Source: Lentibacillus lipolyticus (GTDB lineage Bacteria; Bacillota; Bacilli; Bacillales; Amphibacillaceae). Taken from it: a DNA stretch of 63,040 nucleotides. Made by a program: the position numbers and the translations under genes. Location: positions 1 to 63,040 of the forward strand of contig SEIO01000017.1 in assembly GCA_004145795.1 (NCBI GenBank). Reading direction: 5' to 3'. Under the pieces are notes generated by a model. The model did not search any database. It was not told where the DNA came from and was given only the letters and a program-made list of their open reading frames with translations. This document shows positions 37,334-48,205 of this stretch, in pieces (the first letter of the stretch is position 1; each line of letters starts with the position of its first letter).

Positions 37334-38533
37334 TCAATCAAGTATTTTAACTTTAACCGTTTTTCTTCCAAAATTCAATGCTGCTGATTGACTTGGAAAA
37401 TGCAAATCAATTCGGTTTCCGGCGATTTTTGATCCAGTATCCCCGGCTACAGCAGTACCATAGCCTTCCACCCAAACTTTCGTGCCCAGTGGAATGACAC
37501 TTGTGTCAACGGAAACAATTTTCTTGTTCGGATTTGCATGTAGATTAATACCAGTAGCAGTAATACCGGAACAGCCATCACAGTTTGCTGAATAAGCAGT
37601 AGCGTTCATATACATGACTTTTCCGCCTTGATCTGATTTGTTTTCATCGGACAGTGTCATCAGGTTTTGCTCCTTTGTCTTGGTGCCGATGGCAACAACC
37701 CGATTTTCACTTTTACGTTTAACTGATTTGTCAACCAGTTCCCGATCGACTTCTTCACCATTTTCTTTTGTAACTTTATACTTTTTAACAACCAGGCCTT
37801 CTCGCCCTTCAGAAATGACATTTTGCTTCCCTTTTGGCAGGCTGTTGTCTTTTCGTTTCTTTACTTGGTAATTAATTGTTTCTTCTACTTTATCTGTTAC
37901 CTTTTTAATTCGGGTGATAGTTACTGGTGTATCCTTCTTAACTTTTTTATCTTTTGCTGGATTAATGGTATCGTGGTCATTCAGTTTAATGTCTTCCTTT
38001 TTCAGCAATTCCCCTACGGTTCCGCCTTTCACCCATACTTTTTCTTTTTGGCCGGCGTCATTGACCGTCACCTGAAATGCTTTATCGATGGCGATTGTCA
38101 TACCGTCTTTAATCGGTGCATCCTCTTCATGGGATGTTTCGTCATGCTTTGTTACTTCAATACCTTCATCCTCGAGGAATTCATTGACGGTATCAATGGT
38201 TGTAAAATAACGCTTTTCATCCCCATTAACTGCAACGGTAACCTGATTAGCTGCATTGTATGTAATGTTCATGCCATTTTTTACTGGTGTATCTACTTTA
38301 TGATTTAATGTGTCATGTTCTTCATACGTTATTCCTGCTTCGGCAAGCAGTTCCTTAACGGTGTTTGCATGGGTCTTGACCGTTTGCTTTTCTCCGTTTT
38401 CCGTCAATGTTACTTCTGCTTTCGTGGTTTCAAAAATGACGAACCCGGAAAAAGCAATCAGTGCTATAATACCTACTCCAGAGAAAATCTGTTTCCAGGT
38501 CAATTTTGGCAAAAGCTTTGAAAATATTCGCAT
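37334..38533 (-). CDS. yabE: resuscitation-promoting-factor-like cell wall protein YabE
   Basis: A 399-residue exported protein. It has a cytoplasmic basic start, one membrane span at about 17-35 (IFSGVGIIALIAFSGFVIF) and three DUF348 repeats at about 38-205 (TVKELLAEAGITYEEHD is the first). A G5 domain follows at about 208-290 (PVTITRIKKVTDKVEETINYQVKKR). The C-terminal 3D/double-psi barrel has MNATAYSANCDGCSGITATG and the three aspartates, ending IDLHFPSQSAALNFG. It is probably a lytic transglycosylase acting on peptidoglycan, by family similarity to B. subtilis YabE and Sps/Rpf proteins. Confidence 0.94.
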   Translation of the reverse strand: MRIFSKLLPKLTWKQIFSGVGIIALIAFSGFVIFETTKAEVTLTENGEKQTVKTHANTVKELLAEAGITYEEHDTLNHKVDTPVKNGMNITYNAANQVTVAVNGDEKRYFTTIDTVNEFLEDEGIEVTKHDETSHEEDAPIKDGMTIAIDKAFQVTVNDAGQKEKVWVKGGTVGELLKKEDIKLNDHDTINPAKDKKVKKDTPVTITRIKKVTDKVEETINYQVKKRKDNSLPKGKQNVISEGREGLVVKKYKVTKENGEEVDRELVDKSVKRKSENRVVAIGTKTKEQNLMTLSDENKSDQGGKVMYMNATAYSANCDGCSGITATGINLHANPNKKIVSVDTSVIPLGTKVWVEGYGTAVAGDTGSKIAGNRIDLHFPSQSAALNFGRKTVKVKILD

Positions 38534-38564
38534 GCTTTGTTGCCTCCTTTCACCGCGATTCTGA

Positions 38565-38594
38565 TTATATAAACAGACCTATGCAATTGCAACG
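38565..38594 (-). promoter_or_regulatory. SigA promoter of yabE
   Basis: On the minus strand TTGCAA is followed about 17 bases later by TATAAT, some 32 bases before yabE. Confidence 0.75.
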
Positions 38595-38693
38595 AAATTC
38601 CGTTTACGTTTTATTTACAGTTGAATTACAAATTATATCCATCGTGTGACATTTGCTTCAAAACACTGTTATGCCAGTGTATATAACCTCATA

Positions 38694-38730
38694 AAAAAGA
38701 GACTGACCATTGTCGTCAGTCTCTTTTTCT
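38694..38730 (-). terminator. terminator of tatD (bidirectional)
   Basis: AAAAAGAGACTGAC, a seven-base loop and GTCAGTCTCTTTTT lie about 45 bases after the tatD stop and 100 bases before the yabE promoter. Confidence 0.92.
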
Positions 38731-38774
38731 GAGCTATTTTTAAGTTTTTTATTACACGCATTTTACAACAAAAT

Positions 38775-39551
38775 TCACGTTTTATCGCCAATTTGAAAGA
38801 AGGCGAAAGCATTTTCTGTCGTAATCCTGCTTACCTCGTCGAACGGCATCCCCCGAAGCTCAGCTATTTTTTCAGCAACGAGTTTTACGTAAGCCGGTTC
38901 ATTCCGTTTGCCGCGGTTGGGATGCGGTGCCAGAAACGGAGCGTCTGTCTCCACCAGCAGCCGGTCAAGTGGAACCTCAACAGCCACATCTTTTGGTAAG
39001 GTGGCATTTTTGAATGTAACCGGGCCACCCAATGATATGTAAAAATTCATATCCAGGAACGTCGGTACATACTTAGCATCATCATTGTAACAATGCATAA
39101 TGCCGCCAACATCTTTGGCATTCTCCTCTTGAAGCACTTCGATGATATCCTCCGTCGCTTCCCGATTATGGATAATAATCGGCATGCCGACTTTTTTGGC
39201 CAGGCCGATTTGTTTGCGGAACACATCTTTTTGCACATCCTTCGGTGATTTATCCCAATGGTAGTCCAATCCCATCTCACCAATAGCAACCACTTTCGGG
39301 TGTGCCGTCAGCTCTTCAATCCATTCCAAATCTTCGTCGCGCATATCAATGGCATCAACTGGGTGCCAGCCGACTGCTGCATAAATTGTTTCGTATTGTT
39401 CCGCAAGTTCCAGTGCCAGCGGGATAGTCTCCCGGTTAAATCCGACAACAACCATGTAATGAACACCCGCTTCAAACGCACGCTGGATTGTTTCCTCTCT
39501 ATCTTCAGCAAATTGTTCCACATTCAAATGCACGTGTGTATCTACTAACAT
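38775..39551 (-). CDS. tatD: TatD-family metal-dependent deoxyribonuclease
   Basis: A 258-residue TIM-barrel metal hydrolase (YabD). Metal ligands appear as DTHVHLN at residues 3-9, GEMGLDYHWD, IIHNRE, MHCYND and VETDAPFLAPHPNRGKRNEPAYV. Family members have 3'-5' DNase activity and are implicated in DNA repair and turnover. It lies 42 bases after metG with a good ribosome site, so it is probably cotranscribed with it. Confidence 0.95.
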   Translation of the reverse strand: MLVDTHVHLNVEQFAEDREETIQRAFEAGVHYMVVVGFNRETIPLALELAEQYETIYAAVGWHPVDAIDMRDEDLEWIEELTAHPKVVAIGEMGLDYHWDKSPKDVQKDVFRKQIGLAKKVGMPIIIHNREATEDIIEVLQEENAKDVGGIMHCYNDDAKYVPTFLDMNFYISLGGPVTFKNATLPKDVAVEVPLDRLLVETDAPFLAPHPNRGKRNEPAYVKLVAEKIAELRGMPFDEVSRITTENAFAFFQIGDKT

Positions 39552-39593
39552 ACGATCACTCCTGTGTTAAAGGACTATAATAACTGGATGAAC

Positions 39594-41633
<2,040 letters not shown>

Positions 41634-41726
41634 CTATGTTACTACGCGCTATTTTACCAAAAATCAGTCTGCTTGTTTAGTTAAGTCAATTTTCAAAATT
41701 CACTCCGGCATATTGCTCTATACATA

Positions 41727-41755
41727 TTGACACCGGTATGGAAGGCTGGTACGAT
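41727..41755 (+). promoter_or_regulatory. SigA promoter of abrB
   Basis: TTGACA (41727-41732), 17 bases and TACGAT (41750-41755) with a TGG extension, about 100 bases before the abrB start. Confidence 0.82.
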
Positions 41756-41769
41756 ATTCCATAAGCAAG

Positions 41770-41787
41770 TGTCGAAGCGTGGCGAAA
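41770..41787 (+). promoter_or_regulatory. tandem Spo0A boxes downstream of the abrB promoter
   Basis: TGTCGAA (41770-41776, perfect 0A box) and TGGCGAA (41780-41786, one mismatch) lie ten bases apart, one DNA turn, just downstream of the expected start site. In B. subtilis Spo0A-P represses abrB from two boxes in the same relative place (literature). Confidence 0.8.
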
Positions 41788-41854
41788 ATTTTATGTTCAG
41801 GATGCCATTCGCATAATGGTTTTAAAAAGAGAGGTTAGAGGGGAGAATGGAATT

Positions 41855-42142
41855 ATGAAGGCAACCGGAATTAAGCGAAAAGTCGATGAACTTGGCCGGG
41901 TAGTGCTTCCAATTGAATTACGCCGTACGCTTGACATCAACGAAAAGGACGCACTGGAAATTTACATTGATGACGACCGGATAATACTGAAAAAAGATAA
42001 ACCGAACATGACTTGTCAGATTACTGGCGAGACATCTGAAGACAATTTATCATTGGCTAATGGAAAAATTGTGCTTAGTCCGGAAGGGGCAGAAGCACTT
42101 ATTACAGAAATTCAGTCACAATTAGACCGCCAACCGGATTAA
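41855..42142 (+). CDS. abrB: transition-state regulator AbrB
   Basis: A global repressor of post-exponential genes. The 95-residue product has the swapped-hairpin DNA-binding domain KATGIKRKVDELGRVVLPIELRRTLDINEKDALEIYIDDDRIIL at residues 2-46 and a C-terminal multimerisation domain with CQITGE. It is convergent with rsmI and divergent from metG, as in B. subtilis. The ATG at 41855 follows GGGGAG by nine bases; the in-frame start at 41816 would add a non-family extension. Confidence 0.97.
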   Translation: MKATGIKRKVDELGRVVLPIELRRTLDINEKDALEIYIDDDRIILKKDKPNMTCQITGETSEDNLSLANGKIVLSPEGAEALITEIQSQLDRQPD

Positions 42143-42190
42143 ACAGCCTAGAACAGACAGCAACTTATATGGTATCCCATAGCATGTGCG

Positions 42191-42234
42191 AAAAGCGGCT
42201 GACGCATTGTCGGAACAACGTCAGCCGCTTTTAC
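42191..42234 (+). terminator. terminator of abrB (bidirectional)
   Basis: AAAAGCGGCTGACG, a loop, and CGTCAGCCGCTTTT form a 14-bp stem 50 bases after abrB and 40 bases after the rsmI stop on the other strand, so it probably serves both. Confidence 0.92.
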
Positions 42235-42272
42235 ATATTTATAGGCATAAAACGGTTTTGTTCAAACTCGCA

Positions 42273-43148
42273 TCAGCTGTCGATATGGAATGCTTGGTAA
42301 ACAGTACGCTTAGCAAGATTCCGGTCAACAGCCGTGCGTTTAATCGCATCCTTACTTGTCAGATTTTCTGTCTGCATATAATGACGAACGTGCTCAGCGA
42401 TGGACAGGCCGCTCCACCACAGCTCATCTTCAGGCAGCGCATCACCAGAAGCTCCCTCTATCACCAGACAGCACTCTCCTTTCAACGCCGCTGAATCAGT
42501 CCATTCCAGCAGTTCTTCTGCCGTTCCCCGTGTATATTCCTCAAATTTTTTGGTCAATTCACGTGCCACTGTCATTCTGCGATTGCCGAAATGCATGTGC
42601 AGTGCTTTCAATGTTTCCTTCACCCTGTATGGTGATTCATAGAAAATTAGTGTGGCCTGTACACTTTTCAGTCGTTCCAATTCTGCTTTCTTTTCCTTTG
42701 TCTTGCGCGGCAAAAACCCATAAAACAAAAACTCTCCCGCTGGAAGTCCGGACCCAACAAGCGCGCATAATGCAGCATTAGCACCGGGCAGAACAACTAC
42801 CGGATGATTTGCTTCTACGGCTGCTTGTACTAGGTCCTCGCCGGGATCGGAGACAGATGGCATGCCCGCATCACTGACCACAGCAATCGACTCACCATTG
42901 TCCAAACGGGCAAGCAATTCTTGTCCACGATTTCTTTTATTATGCTCATGATAGCTTACCAATGGTGTAGACACATCGAAGTGGTGAAGCAGTTTCCTGG
43001 TGTTTCGCGTATCCTCTGCGGCAATGATATCAGCTTCTTCCAGTGTCTTCAGCGCCCGCAGTGTAATGTCATCCAAGTTCCCGATCGGTGTGGGGACAAC
43101 ATAAACGGTACCTGCCTTATCTCCGCTAAAGCTTTTCTGAATTTGCAT
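42273..43148 (-). CDS. rsmI: 16S rRNA (cytidine1402-2'-O)-methyltransferase
   Basis: Methylates the ribose of C1402 in the decoding centre. The 291-residue SAM enzyme of the tetrapyrrole methylase fold begins with TVYVVPTPIGNLDDITLRAL, followed by AAEDTRNTRKLL, VVSDAGMPSVSDPGEDLV and the family's LIFYESPYRVKETL. The C-terminal extension contains SKKDAIK-like LTSKDAIKRTAVDRNLAKRTVY. It overlaps yazA by 23 bases. It is yabC in B. subtilis. Confidence 0.96.
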   Translation of the reverse strand: MQIQKSFSGDKAGTVYVVPTPIGNLDDITLRALKTLEEADIIAAEDTRNTRKLLHHFDVSTPLVSYHEHNKRNRGQELLARLDNGESIAVVSDAGMPSVSDPGEDLVQAAVEANHPVVVLPGANAALCALVGSGLPAGEFLFYGFLPRKTKEKKAELERLKSVQATLIFYESPYRVKETLKALHMHFGNRRMTVARELTKKFEEYTRGTAEELLEWTDSAALKGECCLVIEGASGDALPEDELWWSGLSIAEHVRHYMQTENLTSKDAIKRTAVDRNLAKRTVYQAFHIDS

Positions 43149-43419
43149 ACTGCATCACTTCTTTCAGCTTCTCCTTGATCAGTAGCACTTTTTCCTTGCG
43201 GGGGAGTTGTTTCACTTGATATTCCTTTTGCATTGCTTCTTCTTTGGTTGAAAACTTCTCGACAAACACGACCTTAAACGGTCCGCGCCCCCGTGTATAT
43301 TTGGCGCCCTTTCCCTCTTCATGCATCTTTAGTCTGTTTTCGAGATCATTGGTATAGCCGGTATAAAACGTATCATCACCGCATTTTAAAATATAAACGA
43401 TATGTTCATTGTTTTCCAT
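43126..43419 (-). CDS. yazA: GIY-YIG nuclease-domain protein YazA
   Basis: A 97-residue single-domain UPF0213 protein: HIVYILKCGDDTFYTGYTNDLENRLKMHEEGKGAKYTRGR, with the GIY-YIG core as VYIL...FYTGYTND and the arginine of the active site. Structure-specific DNA cleavage is inferred from related YhbQ and SLX1-type proteins. The start at 43419 has GAGGGA seven bases upstream. It overlaps both yabB and rsmI, pointing to a tight operon. Confidence 0.93.
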   Translation of the reverse strand: MENNEHIVYILKCGDDTFYTGYTNDLENRLKMHEEGKGAKYTRGRGPFKVVFVEKFSTKEEAMQKEYQVKQLPRKEKVLLIKEKLKEVMQYANSEKL

Positions 43420-44152
43420 AAATGATTCCCTCGGCTTCCTTCGTATAAGTATTGTTCTCATGATAAATGTATAGTGGAGGAAGAGTGGTTAGTCCTGCAT
43501 TTCCATCTCTTGTCCCTTCAATCAACAGCATGTTGGCATCCCGCTCATACTTCGGATAAACAAACCGGATTCGTTTCGGCTCAATCCGGTACTGGCGAAA
43601 CAACGCTATAATGTCCACTAGCCTGTCCGGCCGATGCACCATCGCCACTTTCCCGCCGGGCCGCACATGCAGTTTGCATGCTTGGACCACATCTTCCAAC
43701 GTACAGTACACTTCATGCCTTGCAGCAGTCAAATAGGCATTCTCGTTATGTTCTGTTTTAGCTGGTGTCGGAAAATAAGGGGGATTGCACGTAACGACAT
43801 CAAATGCTGAATGACCAAGTTCCGTCTTCATCTTCCGCAAATCACCATGAATCATCGTTAACTTCTCCCCAAGTTCATTCAGTTCCACACTCCGCTGTGC
43901 CATATCTGCCAGCCGTTTTTGAATCTCAACACCGGTAATCGATGCATTCGTACGCCGCGATAGCAGCAATGGGATCACGCCATTGCCTGTGCACAGATCA
44001 AGGATATTGCCCTTTTTGATCGGTACATAGGCAAAATGAGCCAGAAGCACAGCATCCAGTGAAAATGAAAATACTTCCGGACTCTGGATAATATGCATAT
44101 TTTCTTCTGCCAGTAAGTAGTCGATACGTTCATCATCATTAATTGCCTTCAT
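43406..44152 (-). CDS. yabB: tRNA1(Val) adenine-N6-methyltransferase-like protein YabB
   Basis: A 248-residue SAM methyltransferase. Motif I is ILDLCTGNGVIPLLL at about residues 50-64, and the N6-adenine motif TCNPPYFPTPA appears at about 119-129. Family members (TrmN6/YfiC) modify A37 of tRNA-Val. The start codon is uncertain: MKAINDDERIDYLL at 44152 matches the family, but an ATG three codons earlier (44161) has a similar weak ribosome site. Confidence 0.92.
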   Translation of the reverse strand: MKAINDDERIDYLLAEENMHIIQSPEVFSFSLDAVLLAHFAYVPIKKGNILDLCTGNGVIPLLLSRRTNASITGVEIQKRLADMAQRSVELNELGEKLTMIHGDLRKMKTELGHSAFDVVTCNPPYFPTPAKTEHNENAYLTAARHEVYCTLEDVVQACKLHVRPGGKVAMVHRPDRLVDIIALFRQYRIEPKRIRFVYPKYERDANMLLIEGTRDGNAGLTTLPPLYIYHENNTYTKEAEGIIYGKQ

Positions 44153-44180
44153 TGTACACATCCATTCAACCGAAAGATAC

Positions 44181-44210
44181 AAAAGCTGTCCCTAAAGGTA
44201 GAGACAGCTT
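44181..44210 (-). terminator. terminator between yabA and yabB
   Basis: AAGCTGTC and GACAGCTT pair across a 12-base loop, with TTTGTATC after the stem on the minus strand. It overlaps the region just before yabB. Confidence 0.6.
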
Positions 44211-44216
44211 ATGAAG

Positions 44217-44342
44217 AAATAAAGAAAAGCGCAAGCGCCTTGCTCACCCCCGAAAAGCTTAAGCAAGAATTCGCAGTGGTGGGTTTGCCACGTAGAATTA
44301 TTGCTTAAGACCTCGAGGGCGTAGGCGCTGGCGCTGGACATG
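44217..44342. repeat. dispersed palindromic repeat with nested stems
   Basis: The ends AGCGCAAGCGCC (44228-44239) and GGCGCTGGCGCT (44324-44335) pair. Inside them CTTAAGCAA (44258-44266) and TTGCTTAAG (44301-44309) are perfect inverted repeats, and GTGG/CCAC closes the tip. The whole forms one hairpin of about 108 bases. Very similar sequences occur many times in Bacillus and Geobacillus genomes (family knowledge). It is non-coding and probably a non-autonomous mobile repeat. It sits between yabB and yabA, which are adjacent in B. subtilis. Confidence 0.85.
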
Positions 44343-44443
44343 GCTATTGCTGATAAAGAGCTTAACAGAGCCGAAAGTTTTATAAATTTTTAACTTAAAT
44401 AAAACTTGGCCAGTGCCAAACCTTTTAAACACGAAGCCACACA

Positions 44444-44791
44444 TCATTTTGTTTTATTCAGAAATTCGAGACAGAACAGGCAATCCTCTTCCCGTCTTGG
44501 AGTGCCAAAGTGGACATTGCATATATGAAATCCTTCTTCATACAATCTGGCCAGGTTGTCATATCCTTCTCCAGGTATGTCCTTGGTATCATGACCCTGT
44601 TCCGTGTCTGCAGGAACATCTTCCCCGTTTTTTTCCAGGCGTTTGCGCAAATAATGATTTTCCATTTCCAACCGGTGCTTTTCTTCAAGCAAATCACGCA
44701 ATTTGCCCTTCAAATCACCAAGCTGTTCGTATAACTCACCGATTTGTGTTTCCATATCGGATACCTGGTCGAAAATTTGCCTCTCGGACAC
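44444..44791 (-). CDS. yabA: replication initiation control protein YabA
   Basis: Restrains initiation by bridging DnaA and the sliding clamp DnaN. The 115-residue product has an N-terminal coiled coil at residues 1-60 ([44 protein letters not shown]). The C-terminal zinc domain is [21 protein letters not shown]...[10 protein letters not shown]. The start is the GTG at 44791 with GGGGTG six bases upstream; the frame to 44839 overlaps ricT. It sits 13 bases after ricT. Confidence 0.95.
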   Translation of the reverse strand: MSERQIFDQVSDMETQIGELYEQLGDLKGKLRDLLEEKHRLEMENHYLRKRLEKNGEDVPADTEQGHDTKDIPGEGYDNLARLYEEGFHICNVHFGTPRREEDCLFCLEFLNKTK

Positions 44792-44804
44792 TCTACTCAC
44801 CCCA

Positions 44805-45632
44805 CTACTCTGTGGCCTGCGCTGCAATGATGCCTTCATTAATCATCTCATCTAATGTATATTCAATCACGCGTTCTTTTTCTGGTATTTCAATATGGAT
44901 AACTCTTTCCAAAATGTTTAGCCCGACAACTTTTCCCGTTCCATATGGGGTTGTGACAGTTTCACCCATATCAGGCAGTTCACGTTTGGCTGTTTCGTAG
45001 TCATCATTTTCATATTTTAAGCAGCACATTAGCCGCCCGCATAGCCCGGAAATTTTAGCCGGATTCAGTGATAAATTTTGATCCTTTGCCATTTTAATGG
45101 ACACTGGTTCGAAATCTCCCAAAAACGTGGAGCAGCATAGCAATCGGCCACACGGCCCAATGCCACCGAGCATTTTCGCTTCATCACGGACACCAATCTG
45201 CCGGAGTTCGATACGTGTTTTGAATTCCGCTGCCAAGTCCTTCACAAGATTACGGAAATCAACCCGGCCATCTGCTGTAAAGTAAAAGATAATTTTATTA
45301 CGGTCAAACGTATATTCCACTTCCACTAAATTCATATCTAACTCATGTTCCTTAATCTTTTCAGAACATGTTTCCATCGCTTTATCCGCCAGCTCCTGGT
45401 TTTCCATGACGGTACGCTTGTCTTCTTCATCTGCCACACGGATCACTTTCTTGAGCGGGAGGACCACATCTTCCTCATCAACTTGTCTATTCGTGATGAC
45501 AACTTTTCCGAATTCGATTCCGCGGACTGTTTCAACAACAACATAGCTGTCCGTCTCCATCTCATTGTTCCCCGGATCAAAATAATATATTTTACCCGCT
45601 TTTTTAAAACGGACACCAATCACTTCAATCAT
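44805..45632 (-). CDS. ricT: RicT (YaaT), Y-complex protein for RNA processing and sporulation
   Basis: A 275-residue PSP1-domain protein. The PSP1 C-terminal domain covers about residues 60-145. The cysteine-rich segments [14 protein letters not shown] and [15 protein letters not shown] lie at about 161-215. In B. subtilis RicT joins RicA and RicF in an Fe-S complex that assists RNase Y and Spo0A activation (literature). Placement between holB and yabA is conserved. The start has GGGGTGA upstream. Confidence 0.95.
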   Translation of the reverse strand: MIEVIGVRFKKAGKIYYFDPGNNEMETDSYVVVETVRGIEFGKVVITNRQVDEEDVVLPLKKVIRVADEEDKRTVMENQELADKAMETCSEKIKEHELDMNLVEVEYTFDRNKIIFYFTADGRVDFRNLVKDLAAEFKTRIELRQIGVRDEAKMLGGIGPCGRLLCCSTFLGDFEPVSIKMAKDQNLSLNPAKISGLCGRLMCCLKYENDDYETAKRELPDMGETVTTPYGTGKVVGLNILERVIHIEIPEKERVIEYTLDEMINEGIIAAQATE

Positions 45633-45638
45633 TGTCTA

Positions 45639-46628
45639 TCACCCCTGTATTTGAACGGTGAGCTGTTCCATCACAAGTGCTGGGTTAACATTTTGTTTTA
45701 GCTTGCGCTTGGCATCAAGCAGTCTGTTCAAAATATCCAGCAATTTTTCCTGCGAAAAGAACATCACCAGGTTTTCCAGTTTCTCATCACCCTTTGAAAA
45801 AATAATCAAATCCTCTTCCTTGCCGATATGGCAGTACAAAATATCCTTGAATGCCAGCACCAGCAAATCTAGTCCTTGTTCCTGCTGTGACCGCTCCTTG
45901 AAATGCGGCAGCCATTGCTGGTGCAGAAACAAAAATAAATCGTCCGGATTGGCTGTGATGACTTCTATCAATTGTACCATCCGTTTTCGTGCCTGCGCAA
46001 ACCAGTCATCTTCACTCCAGGCAATGGCTTCGTCAAGATTGTTGGTCAGTGCGCTCAGTAAAACGGCGGTTGGCCTATTAATGCCATGTTCCATCAGTTG
46101 ATCTTGGAATGCCCCTGGGTGAAGCGGTTTCAAATCGATAACCTGGCACCGCGAACGGATTGTAGAAATGACTGCCTGACTATTCTCGGTCAGCATCACA
46201 GCCGTTGTTTCCCTGCTTGGCTCCTCCAAAAACTTCAAAATCCGGTTAGCAGCGTTCTGGGTCAGTGTTTCAGCACCCTTAATAACATAGAACTTCCGAT
46301 CCGATTCCAGTCCGGAGTACATAAATTCTTTCTGCAAGTGCTCAATCTGCTCCTTCCGGATGGATTGCCCGTCCGGTTCAATCCAGTGGACATCCGGATG
46401 GTTTCCTGAGTCAATCCGCTTGCATGCATGACAGTCCTGGCAAGGTTCGGAACCAGAAGTGTTCTGACAAAAGACAGATTTTGCAAGCAGTAATGCAATG
46501 GCTTCTTTTCCAGTTCCGCGCGCCCCCTGCAGTAAATATGCGTGGGAAATGCGGCCTTTACTGATGCTATTGGTAATAATTTTACTTGCCAGCGGTTGAA
46601 TGTGGGTTGCTTCCGACCATGTTCTCAT
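45639..46628 (-). CDS. holB: DNA polymerase III subunit delta'
   Basis: Part of the clamp loader with DnaX and HolA. The 329-residue product has an AAA+ fold whose P-loop reads GARGTGKEAIALLLA, a zinc module CQDCHACK, and the sensor-type segment LKFLEEPSRETTAVMLTENSQAVISTIRSRCQ. It lies seven bases upstream of ricT. The same window also encodes DnaX, so two clamp-loader subunits are near the origin. Confidence 0.96.
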   Translation of the reverse strand: MRTWSEATHIQPLASKIITNSISKGRISHAYLLQGARGTGKEAIALLLAKSVFCQNTSGSEPCQDCHACKRIDSGNHPDVHWIEPDGQSIRKEQIEHLQKEFMYSGLESDRKFYVIKGAETLTQNAANRILKFLEEPSRETTAVMLTENSQAVISTIRSRCQVIDLKPLHPGAFQDQLMEHGINRPTAVLLSALTNNLDEAIAWSEDDWFAQARKRMVQLIEVITANPDDLFLFLHQQWLPHFKERSQQEQGLDLLVLAFKDILYCHIGKEEDLIIFSKGDEKLENLVMFFSQEKLLDILNRLLDAKRKLKQNVNPALVMEQLTVQIQG

Positions 46629-46718
46629 TCACTCTGTCCCTCATTTTTTCATGGCTCTTTATGAATTGTGTATGGCGACTGCTCATTTGGCAGTTGAAAA
46701 AACTTATAAAAGTCGGCA

Positions 46719-47168
46719 TTACCTGTACAGATTAACTAATAGACCTTTTACTTCCCCAATTAGTCCGAGTAAGTCTACTGTTTTATTTTCCTGGTTCATA
46801 ACTTCTTCGGTTATCTCAATCAATTTGTCATCGACTTGTTTGACAATGGCCAGTTGGCGGCTGTTTCCGTTCATGCTGAAATCACGTGACTTCTGCAAAT
46901 CAAACCCATGATACACTGTCTTCTCCAGGAATGACTTGACAAGTCTTTTAAATTTCACTATGTCCTGGAATGACCGAGATCTGGCCAGTTTATCCCCTTG
47001 CAGCGTAATATCTTTCATGAGCCGATCTAGCTCCTGTTTTTTAAGCCCTTGTGTCTGGGACTGGACGATCTTTTGAAAAGAGGTGTTTCCTTCCGCGGAT
47101 CCCGTTTTCTTGAAGGCTGCCGTCTCGACTTGTGATTGTACGTCCGTGCTTACTTTCATATGATTCAT
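46719..47168 (-). CDS. yaaR: DUF327 protein YaaR
   Basis: A 149-residue conserved protein of unknown function: QLAIVKQVDDKLIEITEEVMNQENKTVDLLGLIGEVKGLLVNLYR at the C-terminus is the conserved block, after a helical centre (GDKLARSRSFQDIVKFKRLVKSFLEKTV). It lies between darA and holB, as in Bacillus, suggesting a link to the nearby replication or c-di-AMP genes, though nothing shows this directly. The start is unsure: ATG at 47168 is close to GGAAGG, while ATG at 47159 (MKVSTD) fits the family start better. Confidence 0.88.
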   Translation of the reverse strand: MNHMKVSTDVQSQVETAAFKKTGSAEGNTSFQKIVQSQTQGLKKQELDRLMKDITLQGDKLARSRSFQDIVKFKRLVKSFLEKTVYHGFDLQKSRDFSMNGNSRQLAIVKQVDDKLIEITEEVMNQENKTVDLLGLIGEVKGLLVNLYR

Positions 47169-47214
47169 TTCCCTTCCATCAACATCGCCAGGTAAAAGGT
47201 ATTTCTGTATCCTT

Positions 47215-48191
<977 letters not shown>

Positions 48192-48205
48192 GTGTAGTTA
48201 CTCCT

